A stretch of 40,199 bases of DNA from Thermoplasmata archaeon (GTDB lineage Archaea > Thermoplasmatota > Thermoplasmata > Thermoplasmatales > GCA-001856825), in assembly GCA_021792355.1 (NCBI GenBank), contig JAJYUV010000012.1, positions 1 to 40,199 of the forward strand. Direction: 5' to 3'. The notes beneath the pieces were generated by a model that searched no databases, was not told where the DNA came from, and saw only the letters and a list, made by a program, of their open reading frames with translations. Numbering within the stretch: position 1 is the first letter of the stretch; the number at the start of each line of letters is the position of its first letter. A program made the translations under genes and the position numbers. Below are positions 14,944 through 23,209 of this stretch, in pieces.

Positions 14944-14998
14944 ACCGATGACCACCTGGTTATGAGCCAGGCGCTCTACCGGGCTAAGCTACGGCCCC
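14925..14998 (-). tRNA. tRNA with CAT anticodon (Met elongator or Ile2)
   Basis: The minus strand gives acceptor GGGGCCG/CGGCCCC, D arm GCTTAGCCCGGTAGAGC, anticodon stem CCTGG/CCAGG with loop CTCATAA, and T arm ATCGG-TTCAAAC-CCGAT. The discriminator is A and no CCA is encoded. A CAT anticodon may be elongator methionine or, after agmatidine modification, isoleucine (AUA); sequence alone does not decide. The last 18 nt of the methyltransferase gene (14926-14943) lie on the opposite strand within it. Confidence 0.93.
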
Positions 14999-15049
14999 GT
15001 TCTTTCTCTCCATGCTCTGGAGGATTAAAAATTTGCGATTTTTGCTCGC

Positions 15050-15709
15050 TCAGCTGTTCTTTTTCTTGTACGCCTCAAGGACATAGTCCACGAAGTTCTC
15101 GTCTGGATATGCCCCAACGAACTGAACATCCCCGTTTATGACTATGTGTGGCACGGAAGATACTCCCCATTCATCAGCCCAGGCTGGGAACTCTGTCGCC
15201 TCTACCATTTCACCCGTTATGTTCTTATTCGCGAGTGCAAATCTGTGGGCTGTGCCCACGGCTTTCGGGCAGTATGGACAGGTTGGAGTCACGAAAACAC
15301 GAATCGTCACCGGCTCATCAATCTCTTCCAACTTCTTCTGTACTGCTGGTTCCAATTCGGGGTCATTCCTTGAAATCCTCCTTATATCTTCAATGAGTGA
15401 GGAGAATTCGTACCCCATTGGTATTCCTATGTACTTAATTCTCGAGTGCTCGGTCCCCCCATTGCTTGTGACAACGGTGGTTGGAGCCTTGTCTATTCCC
15501 CACTTCTTTGCCTTCTCTGAATCCAGTCCCAGTTTCTCTACCTTGATTAGATCAGAGGTTTCCTGTAATTCGTGGGCAATCTCGACCGTTTGATCGCAAT
15601 ACTGGCAGTCCTTTTCCGAGGTAAACACGTATAACTTCACCTCGTTCTTGAGGTTCTTCTTGAATTCGTCCTTTAGATATTGCTTATCCTTGTCCTTTAG
15701 TAAAGCCAT
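15050..15709 (-). CDS. Protein disulfide oxidoreductase (tandem thioredoxin fold)
   Basis: 219 aa, typical of thermophile PDO proteins with two thioredoxin folds, each with an active Cys pair: C35-Q-Y-C38 in the N-unit and C144-P-Y-C147 in the C-unit. The cis-Pro regions are KAPTTVV and SVPHIVI. It makes or reshuffles disulfides in the cytoplasm, normally with a thioredoxin-reductase-like partner not seen here. GGTGG about 9 nt before the ATG (15709) could be a ribosome-binding site. A perfect 8-bp inverted repeat lies in its promoter region (15727-15751). Confidence 0.93.
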   Translation of the reverse strand: MALLKDKDKQYLKDEFKKNLKNEVKLYVFTSEKDCQYCDQTVEIAHELQETSDLIKVEKLGLDSEKAKKWGIDKAPTTVVTSNGGTEHSRIKYIGIPMGYEFSSLIEDIRRISRNDPELEPAVQKKLEEIDEPVTIRVFVTPTCPYCPKAVGTAHRFALANKNITGEMVEATEFPAWADEWGVSSVPHIVINGDVQFVGAYPDENFVDYVLEAYKKKNS

Positions 15710-15726
15710 CTTATTCCACCTTCTTA

Positions 15727-15751
15727 GGTTATTATAGTAAAGTTAATAACC
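15727..15751. promoter_or_regulatory. Inverted repeat in the PDO promoter
   Basis: GGTTATTA (15727-15734) and TAATAACC (15744-15751) are perfect inverted repeats separated by 9 nt. They lie 18-42 nt before the PDO start and contain the AT-rich core expected for its TATA box. A dimeric regulator could bind here; none is identified. Confidence 0.45.
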
Positions 15752-15809
15752 TTTTCAGTATAAATCCCTGTTACAAGTACGAATTTATGATAGAATGGAA
15801 TAGCGTTTT

Positions 15810-16442
15810 ATGGGGTTCCTACTGGTATTTGATATGGATGGCACCTTGATAGACTCAGAGCAGTCCATCCTTCGGTGTCTTAGGGAATCAGCAGGTAAAT
15901 TTGGTTATAATATAAGCAACATTTCCAAATACATAGGAGTCCTCAAATTAACCCAGATATTGGAAAGGCACGGAGTTCCTGAGGCGGACTTGTCTGCCAT
16001 CATGAAGCATTACGTTGATTGTTATCTCAGCACGTTTGCCCTTGATACCAAACCGATAGATGATTCCCCCTCTGTATTGAAAGAGCTCCAGAAGAGGAAT
16101 GACCTAGGAATATTGACACTAAAGAACGTCGGACTGACTGTAGAGATCGCAAAACGGTTCTTCCCTGGAATTCAGTTCAAATACATCATTGGTGGAGACC
16201 TGCCGATAGAGAACAAGGCCGAAGGACTGAGGTACATTGTTAATAAATCCGGGAAAGAACTTGATAAGGTGTACTACATAGGAGACCGGGCGAGCGACGT
16301 AAAGAGCGCCCTTGAAGTTGGAATCAAAGCCGTATGGGTAAGTTTTGGGCTTGGAAAAGATAGCGATTTTGATTTCAAAAGTGGTTACAAGGTTGCTAAC
16401 AGTTTCAGTGATTTATTGGAGATATTCAGTTCACTAACTTGA
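15810..16442 (+). CDS. HAD-superfamily phosphatase (phosphoglycolate phosphatase-like)
   Basis: 210 aa. Motif I FDMDGTLIDS (nucleophile D8, acid D10), then a helical cap, motif II around GILTLKN, motif III Lys in ENKAEG and motif IV YIGDRASDVKSA. The order and cap size match the phosphoglycolate phosphatase/Gph-like group; the true substrate is unknown. The ATG at 15810 has a TATA-like ATTTATGAT about 25 nt upstream (leaderless). It converges on the next gene with a 17-bp overlap. Confidence 0.88.
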   Translation: MGFLLVFDMDGTLIDSEQSILRCLRESAGKFGYNISNISKYIGVLKLTQILERHGVPEADLSAIMKHYVDCYLSTFALDTKPIDDSPSVLKELQKRNDLGILTLKNVGLTVEIAKRFFPGIQFKYIIGGDLPIENKAEGLRYIVNKSGKELDKVYYIGDRASDVKSALEVGIKAVWVSFGLGKDSDFDFKSGYKVANSFSDLLEIFSSLT

Positions 16443-16740
16443 ATCCGTGTTTCTGAGCTATCTCCTTCAATCCCTCTAGAATGGTCTTTGTCCCTTCCTC
16501 CTTGAGACTAATTTCTACGGTCTTTTCTGGCGACGATACCAGTACGTAACCCACAGTTACGTCGTCTTTTGTTACCGCTTCTTTCCGCGCAAATCTTGAA
16601 ATCAATTCTTCTATGGTCCACTTGTCTGATGGGTCGACATCAATAAACTCTTCGAGGGCCTGATGGATGTTCTCTTCTAACACGCATATTGTCGACCTAT
16701 CAGTGATTGTGAAACTGATCATGAACAAATAGCATCTCAT
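16426..16740 (-). CDS. Hypothetical protein paired with the TusA-like gene
   Basis: 104 aa, unrecognised. A beta-rich N-terminus (MISFTITDRSTICVLEE) is followed by helices and strands (TVGYVLVSSPEKTVEISL); there are no membrane segments. It begins 2 nt after the stop of the TusA-like gene, so the two form an operon. The true start may be the Met at residue 7. It overlaps the HAD gene by 17 bp at the 3' ends. Confidence 0.65.
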   Translation of the reverse strand: MRCYLFMISFTITDRSTICVLEENIHQALEEFIDVDPSDKWTIEELISRFARKEAVTKDDVTVGYVLVSSPEKTVEISLKEEGTKTILEGLKEIAQKHGFKLVN

Positions 16741-16742
16741 CT

Positions 16743-17000
16743 CTACTGCTTCCTCAGCTTGTGAACGACGTTAAGACCATACTCACTTTCTACCAGCTCG
16801 AACTTGCTTGTTTCCAGAATTGTATTGAAGGTTTCGTCTTGCAGAACCCACTTTTCCTTTGGAACTATGAGCATCAGAATCTGACCGGGTTTGAGCTCCC
16901 TAGAAGCAAGTCTGATAGCCCCCTTGATATAGATATACGGCTCTCCACAGTTTAGGGTTCTCAGATCTTCTACTCTATCAGCTTCGCCGTATGTCTCCAT
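16743..17000 (-). CDS. TusA/SirA-like small protein with altered active site
   Basis: 85 aa. The fold pattern fits TusA-family sulfur carriers: EDLRTLNCGEP, a helix IKGAIRLASRELKPGQILML, then a C-terminal strand region. In TusA the sulfur-carrying Cys lies in a CPxP motif. Here C18 is kept, but the motif is NCGEP, so the first proline is replaced by glycine. It may still carry sulfur or may have another role. It is paired with the 104-aa gene 2 nt downstream. Confidence 0.68.
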   Translation of the reverse strand: METYGEADRVEDLRTLNCGEPYIYIKGAIRLASRELKPGQILMLIVPKEKWVLQDETFNTILETSKFELVESEYGLNVVHKLRKQ

Positions 17001-17031
17001 ATTTTCTAATATCCAACCGACAACTTATAGA

Positions 17032-17922
17032 TTACGTCTCAATCTTCTTCAAAATTTCTTTTGCCTTTATGCCGAAATTCTTCCTGGCCTCTGCATCAAT
17101 GTCTTTTAGCGGGAACGGACTTTCGGTTTCCTTGTGGTACACCATTTCTATAAATCCAGCCAGCGGGCCCTGTGGGAACTCAAGTGAGTTGGTTAGTTTC
17201 TTTAGTTCAGATAGGACTGCCTGGATCTTCCTTGCTGAAGCGAAGTTGCCATTCTGGAATTCGTTAAACACCCTTACTGACAAGTCGGAGAAGTTTGAAG
17301 TGCCATTGATCCCTCCAGCAGCACCCATCAATAGCGAAGGAAGAAGAAGGTCGTCTTGACCCTGCAGCACTTTAATTTCTTTGCCCACCACATCAATCAG
17401 AGTCGAAAAGTTGGAAAAGTTTCCGCTGCTGTCCTTTATTCCCGCCACTTGACTGAATTGCCTCTTTAATTTAAGGACCGTCTGCGGTTCTATGTTGTTA
17501 TTTGTATTCTGCGGAATATTGTAGATCAACACCGGAATATCGATTTGGGAAAGGAGTTTCTCATAATACCTGTAGATTGATTCCTGCGACATTCTGAGAT
17601 AGTACGGCGTGACTATAGAGACTGCATCGACCCCAAGCTCCTTTGCGTACAATCCCATTGTAAGGGTATCGTCTACTGCATTTCTCCCTATCCCGCCTAA
17701 GAAATACATGTTGGGCTTCTTCCTGTCCATGAAATATTCCAGAACCTTTACATGCTGTTCAACCGAGATTATTGGAGTAGCCCCAGAGGATCCCATAGGA
17801 AACACTCCGGCAACTCCTATCTTCTCTAGAAAATCCATCAGAGCATCAATGGCATCATAGTCTATCGTGTCCCCCTTCCAGGGAGTCACTGCGGGTGTGA
17901 TTATTCCCTTTAACTCTGGCAT
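17032..17922 (-). CDS. kdgA: 2-keto-3-deoxygluconate aldolase (DapA/KdgA family)
   Basis: 296 aa, full length for the N-acetylneuraminate lyase/DHDPS family of class I aldolases. The Schiff-base lysine is K163 in GIKDSSGNF, the general-acid tyrosine Y134 in LIYNIPQNT, and the carboxylate loop GSSGATP is at 44-50. In Thermoplasma and Picrophilus this subgroup cleaves KDG to pyruvate and glyceraldehyde in the non-phosphorylative Entner-Doudoroff pathway. DHDPS activity is less likely, since no lysine genes are nearby. AT-rich sequence with a TATA-like element precedes the ATG at 17922. Confidence 0.85.
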   Translation of the reverse strand: MPELKGIITPAVTPWKGDTIDYDAIDALMDFLEKIGVAGVFPMGSSGATPIISVEQHVKVLEYFMDRKKPNMYFLGGIGRNAVDDTLTMGLYAKELGVDAVSIVTPYYLRMSQESIYRYYEKLLSQIDIPVLIYNIPQNTNNNIEPQTVLKLKRQFSQVAGIKDSSGNFSNFSTLIDVVGKEIKVLQGQDDLLLPSLLMGAAGGINGTSNFSDLSVRVFNEFQNGNFASARKIQAVLSELKKLTNSLEFPQGPLAGFIEMVYHKETESPFPLKDIDAEARKNFGIKAKEILKKIET

Positions 17923-17993
17923 AGAACGTAATTGATACTTTTACTTTTATTTTTACGTAACATTCCAGCCAAATCTTAGTGTGGATAATGGAG

Positions 17994-20255
17994 CTAGAAA
18001 TTGTCTTGCATGAATTTGAGGCCCTCCTTGTTGTCCTTCCTGATAAACCTTGATAGGGTCTCTATCTCCTCATAATCAAATACAATCCAGGTATTATTTC
18101 CAACCTCGTAGACATATGCGTCTGGTTTAAAAACAGACTGGGGCTTGTAGACTACTGTCGCGGTCACTATCCTTGTTGACACCTTCTTCTTCAATTCCTC
18201 ACTAGCAGCTCTGAGGGTCTTTCCGGTATCCGCTATGTCATCCACGAGCAGGGTATATCCGTCACTCTTAGATAGAGTAAAATCAAAATCACTTATGTGA
18301 ACGTGAGTCATTGGAATACCATCGTCGGTGTAATAGCTTGCACGGAGGGGATAAACTTTCCTCACTGACAAAAAATCACTCAGGAGTCTTCCAATGACCA
18401 TTCCTCCCCTCTCTATGTAAACTATGCTCTCAGGTCTTCCGAACCTTTTAAGAATGTCGGCAGCAAGTTCCCTTGCATACCGCTTCAGATCTACGAATTT
18501 CAGTGCCACGAAGTTCTTCTTTTCGCTTTCGAATCGAAAGAGTTCAAGCCATTCTCTCGCGTTTAGAAGTATGTCTTGCAAAACGCCCGAATCCTTGAGT
18601 TTCCTGGAAATCTTTACAAGCTGCGGCGGAGCGAGTGATGAATCTTCCATCAGCTCGTCGTTCTGGAATAGTTCCTCAGGGGTGCCGTCGAAAATGACTC
18701 CCCCTTCCTTCATCACGATGACTCTTCTGGTATATTCTGCGACCAACCTCATATCATGAGTAATGATCACGATCGTCACGCCCTTGTTGTTCAGTTCGAC
18801 GAGAAGGTCCATAATCTCTGTGGACCCTTTGAGGTCCTGTCCAGTCGCGGGTTCATCAACGATGAGCATCTTCGGTTTTGTTGCTATGACACTTGCAAGA
18901 GCAAGTCTCCTCTTCTCCCCCCTGCTAAGTGCATTGATGTCATCATTTATCCTGTCCCTTAAATTCACCCTACGCAAAGCATCCTCCGCAATCTCTTGAA
19001 ATCTTCTTCTGTCGAAGGTTGTATTGTTCAGATTAGAGAATATTTCGTCCTTCACAGTCCCCTGTAAAACCTGTTGGTCAGGGTTTTGAAAAACGTATCC
19101 GATATAGTTACTCCCCCTTTCTCTCTTCCCTCGTTTTGATATATCTTCACCCTCGAAGATAATATTACCCTTCCATCCTGAAAGGTTGCCCGATACTATT
19201 CTTGAGATCGTACTCTTTCCTGATCCGTTTGGACCCACGAGCGAAAGGAACTCGCCCTCGTGTATCACTAGGTCCAGATTGTTCAGGGCCCTCGTTCCAT
19301 CCTCGTAGAGGTAGTTGACACCCTTAATCTGCAGTTGTACCTTTCCCTTCTCCTTTTCTTTTCTTCTCACCTTAAAGTCCTTGAGTCGTTCGGGTGCAAA
19401 CTTCTCTCCAATCTCTCCAGTCGGTCCAATTAGTTCCATCAGCTCTGGAACATCGATGAATCTCTTTATGTCTCCTCTTGAATATACTTTTGAAGGTTCG
19501 TCGACAACAACCACTTCCCCCTTGTTAATTACTGCAACACGATCTGCCAACTTGATTAGAGTTTCGGGATCTTGCTCTACCAAAATGATTGTAATTCCAC
19601 TCTCTTTTTTCATTGAAAGAATAGCATCGATCACTTCACCCTTACCAACAGGGTCTAGGTCCGATGTGGGTTCATCTAGAATCAAGATATCTGGTTTCAG
19701 GGCAAGAAAACTTGCTATGACAAGTCTCTGTTGCTCTCCATTTGATAATTCAGAGGGAGTCAGTTTGGATGCCGACTTAAAGAGTCCGTCCATTTTTACG
19801 ACTTTAAGCGCTTCCTTGATCCTCTCTTCCTTCTCTTTTTTTGAAAGATGGAGTTTGTCGAGATTGAATGAAAGTTCTTCCATTACTGGCCTATGAGAAA
19901 AATAGCTCTCCGGTTCTTGTTTCACAAATCCAATAGTTCCTTCTTTCACGTTCTTTATCGTTGTTTCTCTCTTATTGTTGGATGTGGAAAGACCAACTAT
20001 CTTCTCGTCGAGAATGCGAACACTTCCTCTGACGTGGTCCTCTAACTGATCTTTCGGTATCTTGAGCTGGTGCGGGATCTGTCCAGCAATAACATAACAA
20101 AGGGTGCTCTTCCCTGAGCCCGTTCCTCCTGTAATTCCAAACACCTCCCCTCTCATTATGCTCAAGTTTACATTCTTGAGTGTGTACTCTTTTCTTATAC
20201 CAGTTATCGTGGGAAATCTAAAAGAAAAATTCGAGATTTTTACTGCTTCTTTCAT
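17994..20255 (-). CDS. ABC-ABC-phosphoribosyltransferase fusion (ECF-type transporter ATPase)
   Basis: 753 aa with three units. ABC 1: Walker A GGTGSGKST (43-51), signature LSNGE (170-174), Walker B ILILDEP. ABC 2: Walker A GPNGSGKST (341-349), signature LSRGE (443-447), Walker B MLIVDEP. Residues about 580-753 form a PRTase domain with PRPP loop LLVDDIADTGKTL (669-681), VYIERGGMVIGRLLSDFL and TWIVFDYEEIE, as in archaeal COG2236 purine phosphoribosyltransferases. Two joined ABC units are typical of ECF vitamin/nucleobase transporters; the fused PRTase suggests uptake of a purine base coupled to trapping as nucleotide. No EcfT or substrate-binding gene is in the window. A TATA-like box is about 28 nt upstream. 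Confidence 0.9.
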   Translation of the reverse strand: MKEAVKISNFSFRFPTITGIRKEYTLKNVNLSIMRGEVFGITGGTGSGKSTLCYVIAGQIPHQLKIPKDQLEDHVRGSVRILDEKIVGLSTSNNKRETTIKNVKEGTIGFVKQEPESYFSHRPVMEELSFNLDKLHLSKKEKEERIKEALKVVKMDGLFKSASKLTPSELSNGEQQRLVIASFLALKPDILILDEPTSDLDPVGKGEVIDAILSMKKESGITIILVEQDPETLIKLADRVAVINKGEVVVVDEPSKVYSRGDIKRFIDVPELMELIGPTGEIGEKFAPERLKDFKVRRKEKEKGKVQLQIKGVNYLYEDGTRALNNLDLVIHEGEFLSLVGPNGSGKSTISRIVSGNLSGWKGNIIFEGEDISKRGKRERGSNYIGYVFQNPDQQVLQGTVKDEIFSNLNNTTFDRRRFQEIAEDALRRVNLRDRINDDINALSRGEKRRLALASVIATKPKMLIVDEPATGQDLKGSTEIMDLLVELNNKGVTIVIITHDMRLVAEYTRRVIVMKEGGVIFDGTPEELFQNDELMEDSSLAPPQLVKISRKLKDSGVLQDILLNAREWLELFRFESEKKNFVALKFVDLKRYARELAADILKRFGRPESIVYIERGGMVIGRLLSDFLSVRKVYPLRASYYTDDGIPMTHVHISDFDFTLSKSDGYTLLVDDIADTGKTLRAASEELKKKVSTRIVTATVVYKPQSVFKPDAYVYEVGNNTWIVFDYEEIETLSRFIRKDNKEGLKFMQDNF

Positions 20256-20372
20256 TTGAGTTTAGATAGCAACAAACTAAATAAAATTGTGCGAGAACTT
20301 TATATTTTCTTATTCAAGGAATCATTATTTTATTTATAAATATTTAATATGAGATAATTATTCAGCTACATA

Positions 20373-20398
20373 GGTCATTTAGGTAGTAATATATGACC
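20373..20398. promoter_or_regulatory. Inverted repeat in an AT-rich divergent intergenic region
   Basis: GGTCAT (20373-20378) and ATGACC (20393-20398) are inverted copies separated by 14 nt, 61-86 nt before the MFS start at 20459 and within a 203-nt, very AT-rich region between divergent genes. It may be an operator, but arms of 6 bp are weak evidence. Confidence 0.3.
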
Positions 20399-20458
20399 GT
20401 TTAATCTTTATAACTGGTATGAGAAAACGTATTTATAACGATACTTATACATCACTTG

Positions 20459-21862
20459 ATGGTTCAACCAAATAGCGCTAATAGTTCTAATCCCGCTATG
20501 GAACCATTGACGTCTGTGCATGACCAAAATCTTTCAAATAATTCTGGTGAAAAAAGCGGGATGAAATACCCTTGGGCGGTTTTTATAGCTCTGGCAATGG
20601 GAATGCTTGTCTATGGTGTCGCAGAAAGTTATGGACCGGTGTTTGCTATTGGAGGGGTAATTCCAGCAAAATATGCTTTCTTAGGATTGAGTCTTCCATA
20701 CATTGCAGGTGGAGTTGGGGCACTAATGTCTGGTGGACTCGCTGACCGCATCGGAAGAAAAGGCTCATTCATGATAACCTCTGCAATGATTGTGGTTGGT
20801 ATTGCAATATATCTAGCTGGTCAGCTAACATCTCCTACATCTCTAACTTATCTTATCGCTCTGGTAATTTCCTTCATACTCATAGGAATGGCAGCAATAG
20901 GACTCGAAACTCCAATACTCTCGATGATGGCAGAGGCTGTTCCTGCCAAAAACAGAGGTCGATCGCTTGTAATTGTTCAGAATTTTGGAAACATCGGTGT
21001 GGGCATAACTTTCATACCTCTACTCCTTGGACTTTCAAAAACAGCGAATGACATAGCATTAGGACTCCTGTTTTTCGCCCCATTGATTGCACTTGCAATT
21101 GCTTGGAGACTTATGTCTGAGTCAGCACCGTGGACTGCTATAAGAGGAGGTACGAAATCTGATGTAGAAGACGCCTGGGTTGGACAGGATGGAAATACAG
21201 AAAAGGTCAGCGTATCTGTTGGATTGCCTATGAGATTCCTCATCCTGATACTCATAGGTGTGGCTCAGGACGTTGCATTTGTTTACTTTTCATACGGTGT
21301 TGGATATGATTATTTCTACGGTACTAACGGCATTCTAGCGGCAACTATCCCATTAATCGGAGGACTCACCATGGCAGTGGTAGGAGTAGTGGCTGGTCTT
21401 CTCTTTGTCGATAAAGTAAGTAGGAAAACGTTCACAATATTCTCATATGGCATCCTGGTTGGATTCTGGGCAGTCCTGTGGGCATACGAGGCCATAACTG
21501 GAGCAATCTCTGGGCTCTTGCTGGTAGTAATAATGACCATATTGTTCATACCCGGTGAGATAACGTGGGCATCTAGGGGAATGCTTGAACCAGAACTCTT
21601 CCCAACTGTCAAGAGAGGAACTTACGTCTCTGTAGTTAGATTTGTGGTCTGGGTGAGTGCAGGAGTCATAACCGGCTCGTTAACTTATCTGGCGAACAAC
21701 GGATTTCCCTTCAATGGATCTGCAGCTATCGTGATGGTCGTATTTGTCATCTCCCTGGCTATGACAGTGCTGTGGCAAAGAAGAGGATTCGAAACCAAGG
21801 CCCTAAGCCTGTCTGGCCTTGACAAAGGCATTCCGAAGAGGACAGAAGAGTCTACGAAGTAA
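20459..21862 (+). CDS. MFS transporter, 12-TM type
   Basis: 467 aa from the ATG at 20459; a TTG directly precedes it. A polar N-terminus of about 38 residues is followed by about 12 hydrophobic segments. The MFS loop 2-3 motif is GGLADRIGRKGSF, and RGTYVSVVRF lies in the second half. The layout resembles metabolite:H+ or sugar symporters, but the substrate cannot be told. TATA-like ATTTATAA (20431-20438) lies about 25 nt upstream, indicating a leaderless transcript. It is divergent from the ABC-PRTase fusion. Confidence 0.87.
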   Translation: MVQPNSANSSNPAMEPLTSVHDQNLSNNSGEKSGMKYPWAVFIALAMGMLVYGVAESYGPVFAIGGVIPAKYAFLGLSLPYIAGGVGALMSGGLADRIGRKGSFMITSAMIVVGIAIYLAGQLTSPTSLTYLIALVISFILIGMAAIGLETPILSMMAEAVPAKNRGRSLVIVQNFGNIGVGITFIPLLLGLSKTANDIALGLLFFAPLIALAIAWRLMSESAPWTAIRGGTKSDVEDAWVGQDGNTEKVSVSVGLPMRFLILILIGVAQDVAFVYFSYGVGYDYFYGTNGILAATIPLIGGLTMAVVGVVAGLLFVDKVSRKTFTIFSYGILVGFWAVLWAYEAITGAISGLLLVVIMTILFIPGEITWASRGMLEPELFPTVKRGTYVSVVRFVVWVSAGVITGSLTYLANNGFPFNGSAAIVMVVFVISLAMTVLWQRRGFETKALSLSGLDKGIPKRTEESTK

Positions 21863-21872
21863 ATCTCCTCAA

Positions 21873-21900
21873 TTTCTTTTTTTTATTTTCTATTTTACTT
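21873..21900 (+). terminator. T-rich terminator after the MFS gene
   Basis: A run of T-rich sequence (TTTCTTTTTTTTATTTTC) follows the MFS stop by about 10 nt. Archaeal RNA polymerase terminates at such tracts without needing a hairpin. Confidence 0.5.
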
Positions 21901-21967
21901 TCTAAATGATAATGATTGAATACGTTCCCAACCTTTTTATCTGTACGGCGATCAAGGACTTTACGGA

Positions 21968-23209
21968 ATGAAGCTACCTATTTCGAAGGATGTTGTTCAA
22001 AACAAGATCGTGACTACGATATCGATAGCCGAGTTGCTGAGACTGATGGGAAGATCTGGAGTGTGGGTGTTCATTCCGATATACCTGCTTGAAGTCAGGA
22101 GTATTCCTTACATCGAGATAGGAATCCTTTTTGTTCTCTCAGGCGTTGCTTCAATACCGGTTAGCATCTTTGGCGGAAACCTTGTGGACAGAGTCGGTAG
22201 AAGAAAGATAGCGCTCTTGATGCCCCCCATGCTTGCTGTACTCTTCTTTGTCATGTTTCTGGGAATCAATTACAACCTTTCAGACCTGTACATATACTCG
22301 AGCTTCATTCTCTTCGCTGCGGTAGCATCCCTCCAGTCAGTCGTGGATATGGTGATAGTCACAGACTCAACTAACGATATAGACAGGATTGATGCCTTCA
22401 GCCTTACCAGAATTGGAGCCAACGTGGGATTCTCGCTGGGACCAGCAATTTCCGGCTTCGTAGTTTCTTACAACTATGCGATTCTTCCATTGATTCCTCT
22501 GATATCCGAAAGCCTTGGATTCTATCTGTTCTACAGGTACATAAATTACAACGAGGCTCCTCCACAGGCAGAAAAGAGTCTCATCTCATTTCCTAGGGGC
22601 GACAACAGGTTCCTCATAATCTCAATACTCCTATCCCTCGCATTCTTTGCTACAGGACCGTGGGCTTACATCCTGAATCAATTTCTTTCTAAGATCGACC
22701 TAATCCCAAACTTTGTGATAGGACTCTTGTTTGCCACGAACGGTGTAGTTGTAGTGGGGCTTCAACTCCCGGTCAACAGATTGTTCTACAAGACTGACGA
22801 CATGAAGAGAGTCGCAGTGGGCTTGCTGATCTATGCTGCTACCTTCGCTGTGTTTGGAATCACAAGAAATATAGCCCTGCTTTTCTTGGACGTCGTCTTT
22901 CTAACGATAGGGGAGAATGTTATCTCTCCCCCAATGACTTCTGTTATTGGAAGGATTGCACCGGAGGGAAGAAGGGGGGAGTACTACGGAGGGTTCTCAC
23001 TAATGAGCAATTTTGTGAGTCCTTTTTCACCGATAGTCTACGCAGCTATGCTCGCTTTTTTCTATCGCAGCCCACTTCTTTTGTGGGGACTTATTGGAGT
23101 GATTTGCGTGGCACTGGCAGTTTCTATACCCTTGACAAGAAGAGCCTGGAGTTATCAGGAGACAACTCTCTCGCGAACGGACCATGTACCAGGAGGCAAA
23201 ACGGGGTAA
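21968..23209 (+). CDS. MFS transporter
   Basis: 413 aa with about 12 hydrophobic segments and the MFS motif GGNLVDRVGRRKIAL between segments 2 and 3, followed in the second half by RIAPEGRRGEYYGGF. It resembles drug or small-solute efflux members, but the substrate is unknown. A TATA-like CTTTTTATCT lies about 27 nt before the ATG, consistent with a leaderless transcript. The polar tail (TTLSRTDHVPGGKTG) is encoded opposite the end of rqcH, a 55-bp convergent overlap. Confidence 0.86.
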   Translation: MKLPISKDVVQNKIVTTISIAELLRLMGRSGVWVFIPIYLLEVRSIPYIEIGILFVLSGVASIPVSIFGGNLVDRVGRRKIALLMPPMLAVLFFVMFLGINYNLSDLYIYSSFILFAAVASLQSVVDMVIVTDSTNDIDRIDAFSLTRIGANVGFSLGPAISGFVVSYNYAILPLIPLISESLGFYLFYRYINYNEAPPQAEKSLISFPRGDNRFLIISILLSLAFFATGPWAYILNQFLSKIDLIPNFVIGLLFATNGVVVVGLQLPVNRLFYKTDDMKRVAVGLLIYAATFAVFGITRNIALLFLDVVFLTIGENVISPPMTSVIGRIAPEGRRGEYYGGFSLMSNFVSPFSPIVYAAMLAFFYRSPLLLWGLIGVICVALAVSIPLTRRAWSYQETTLSRTDHVPGGKTG

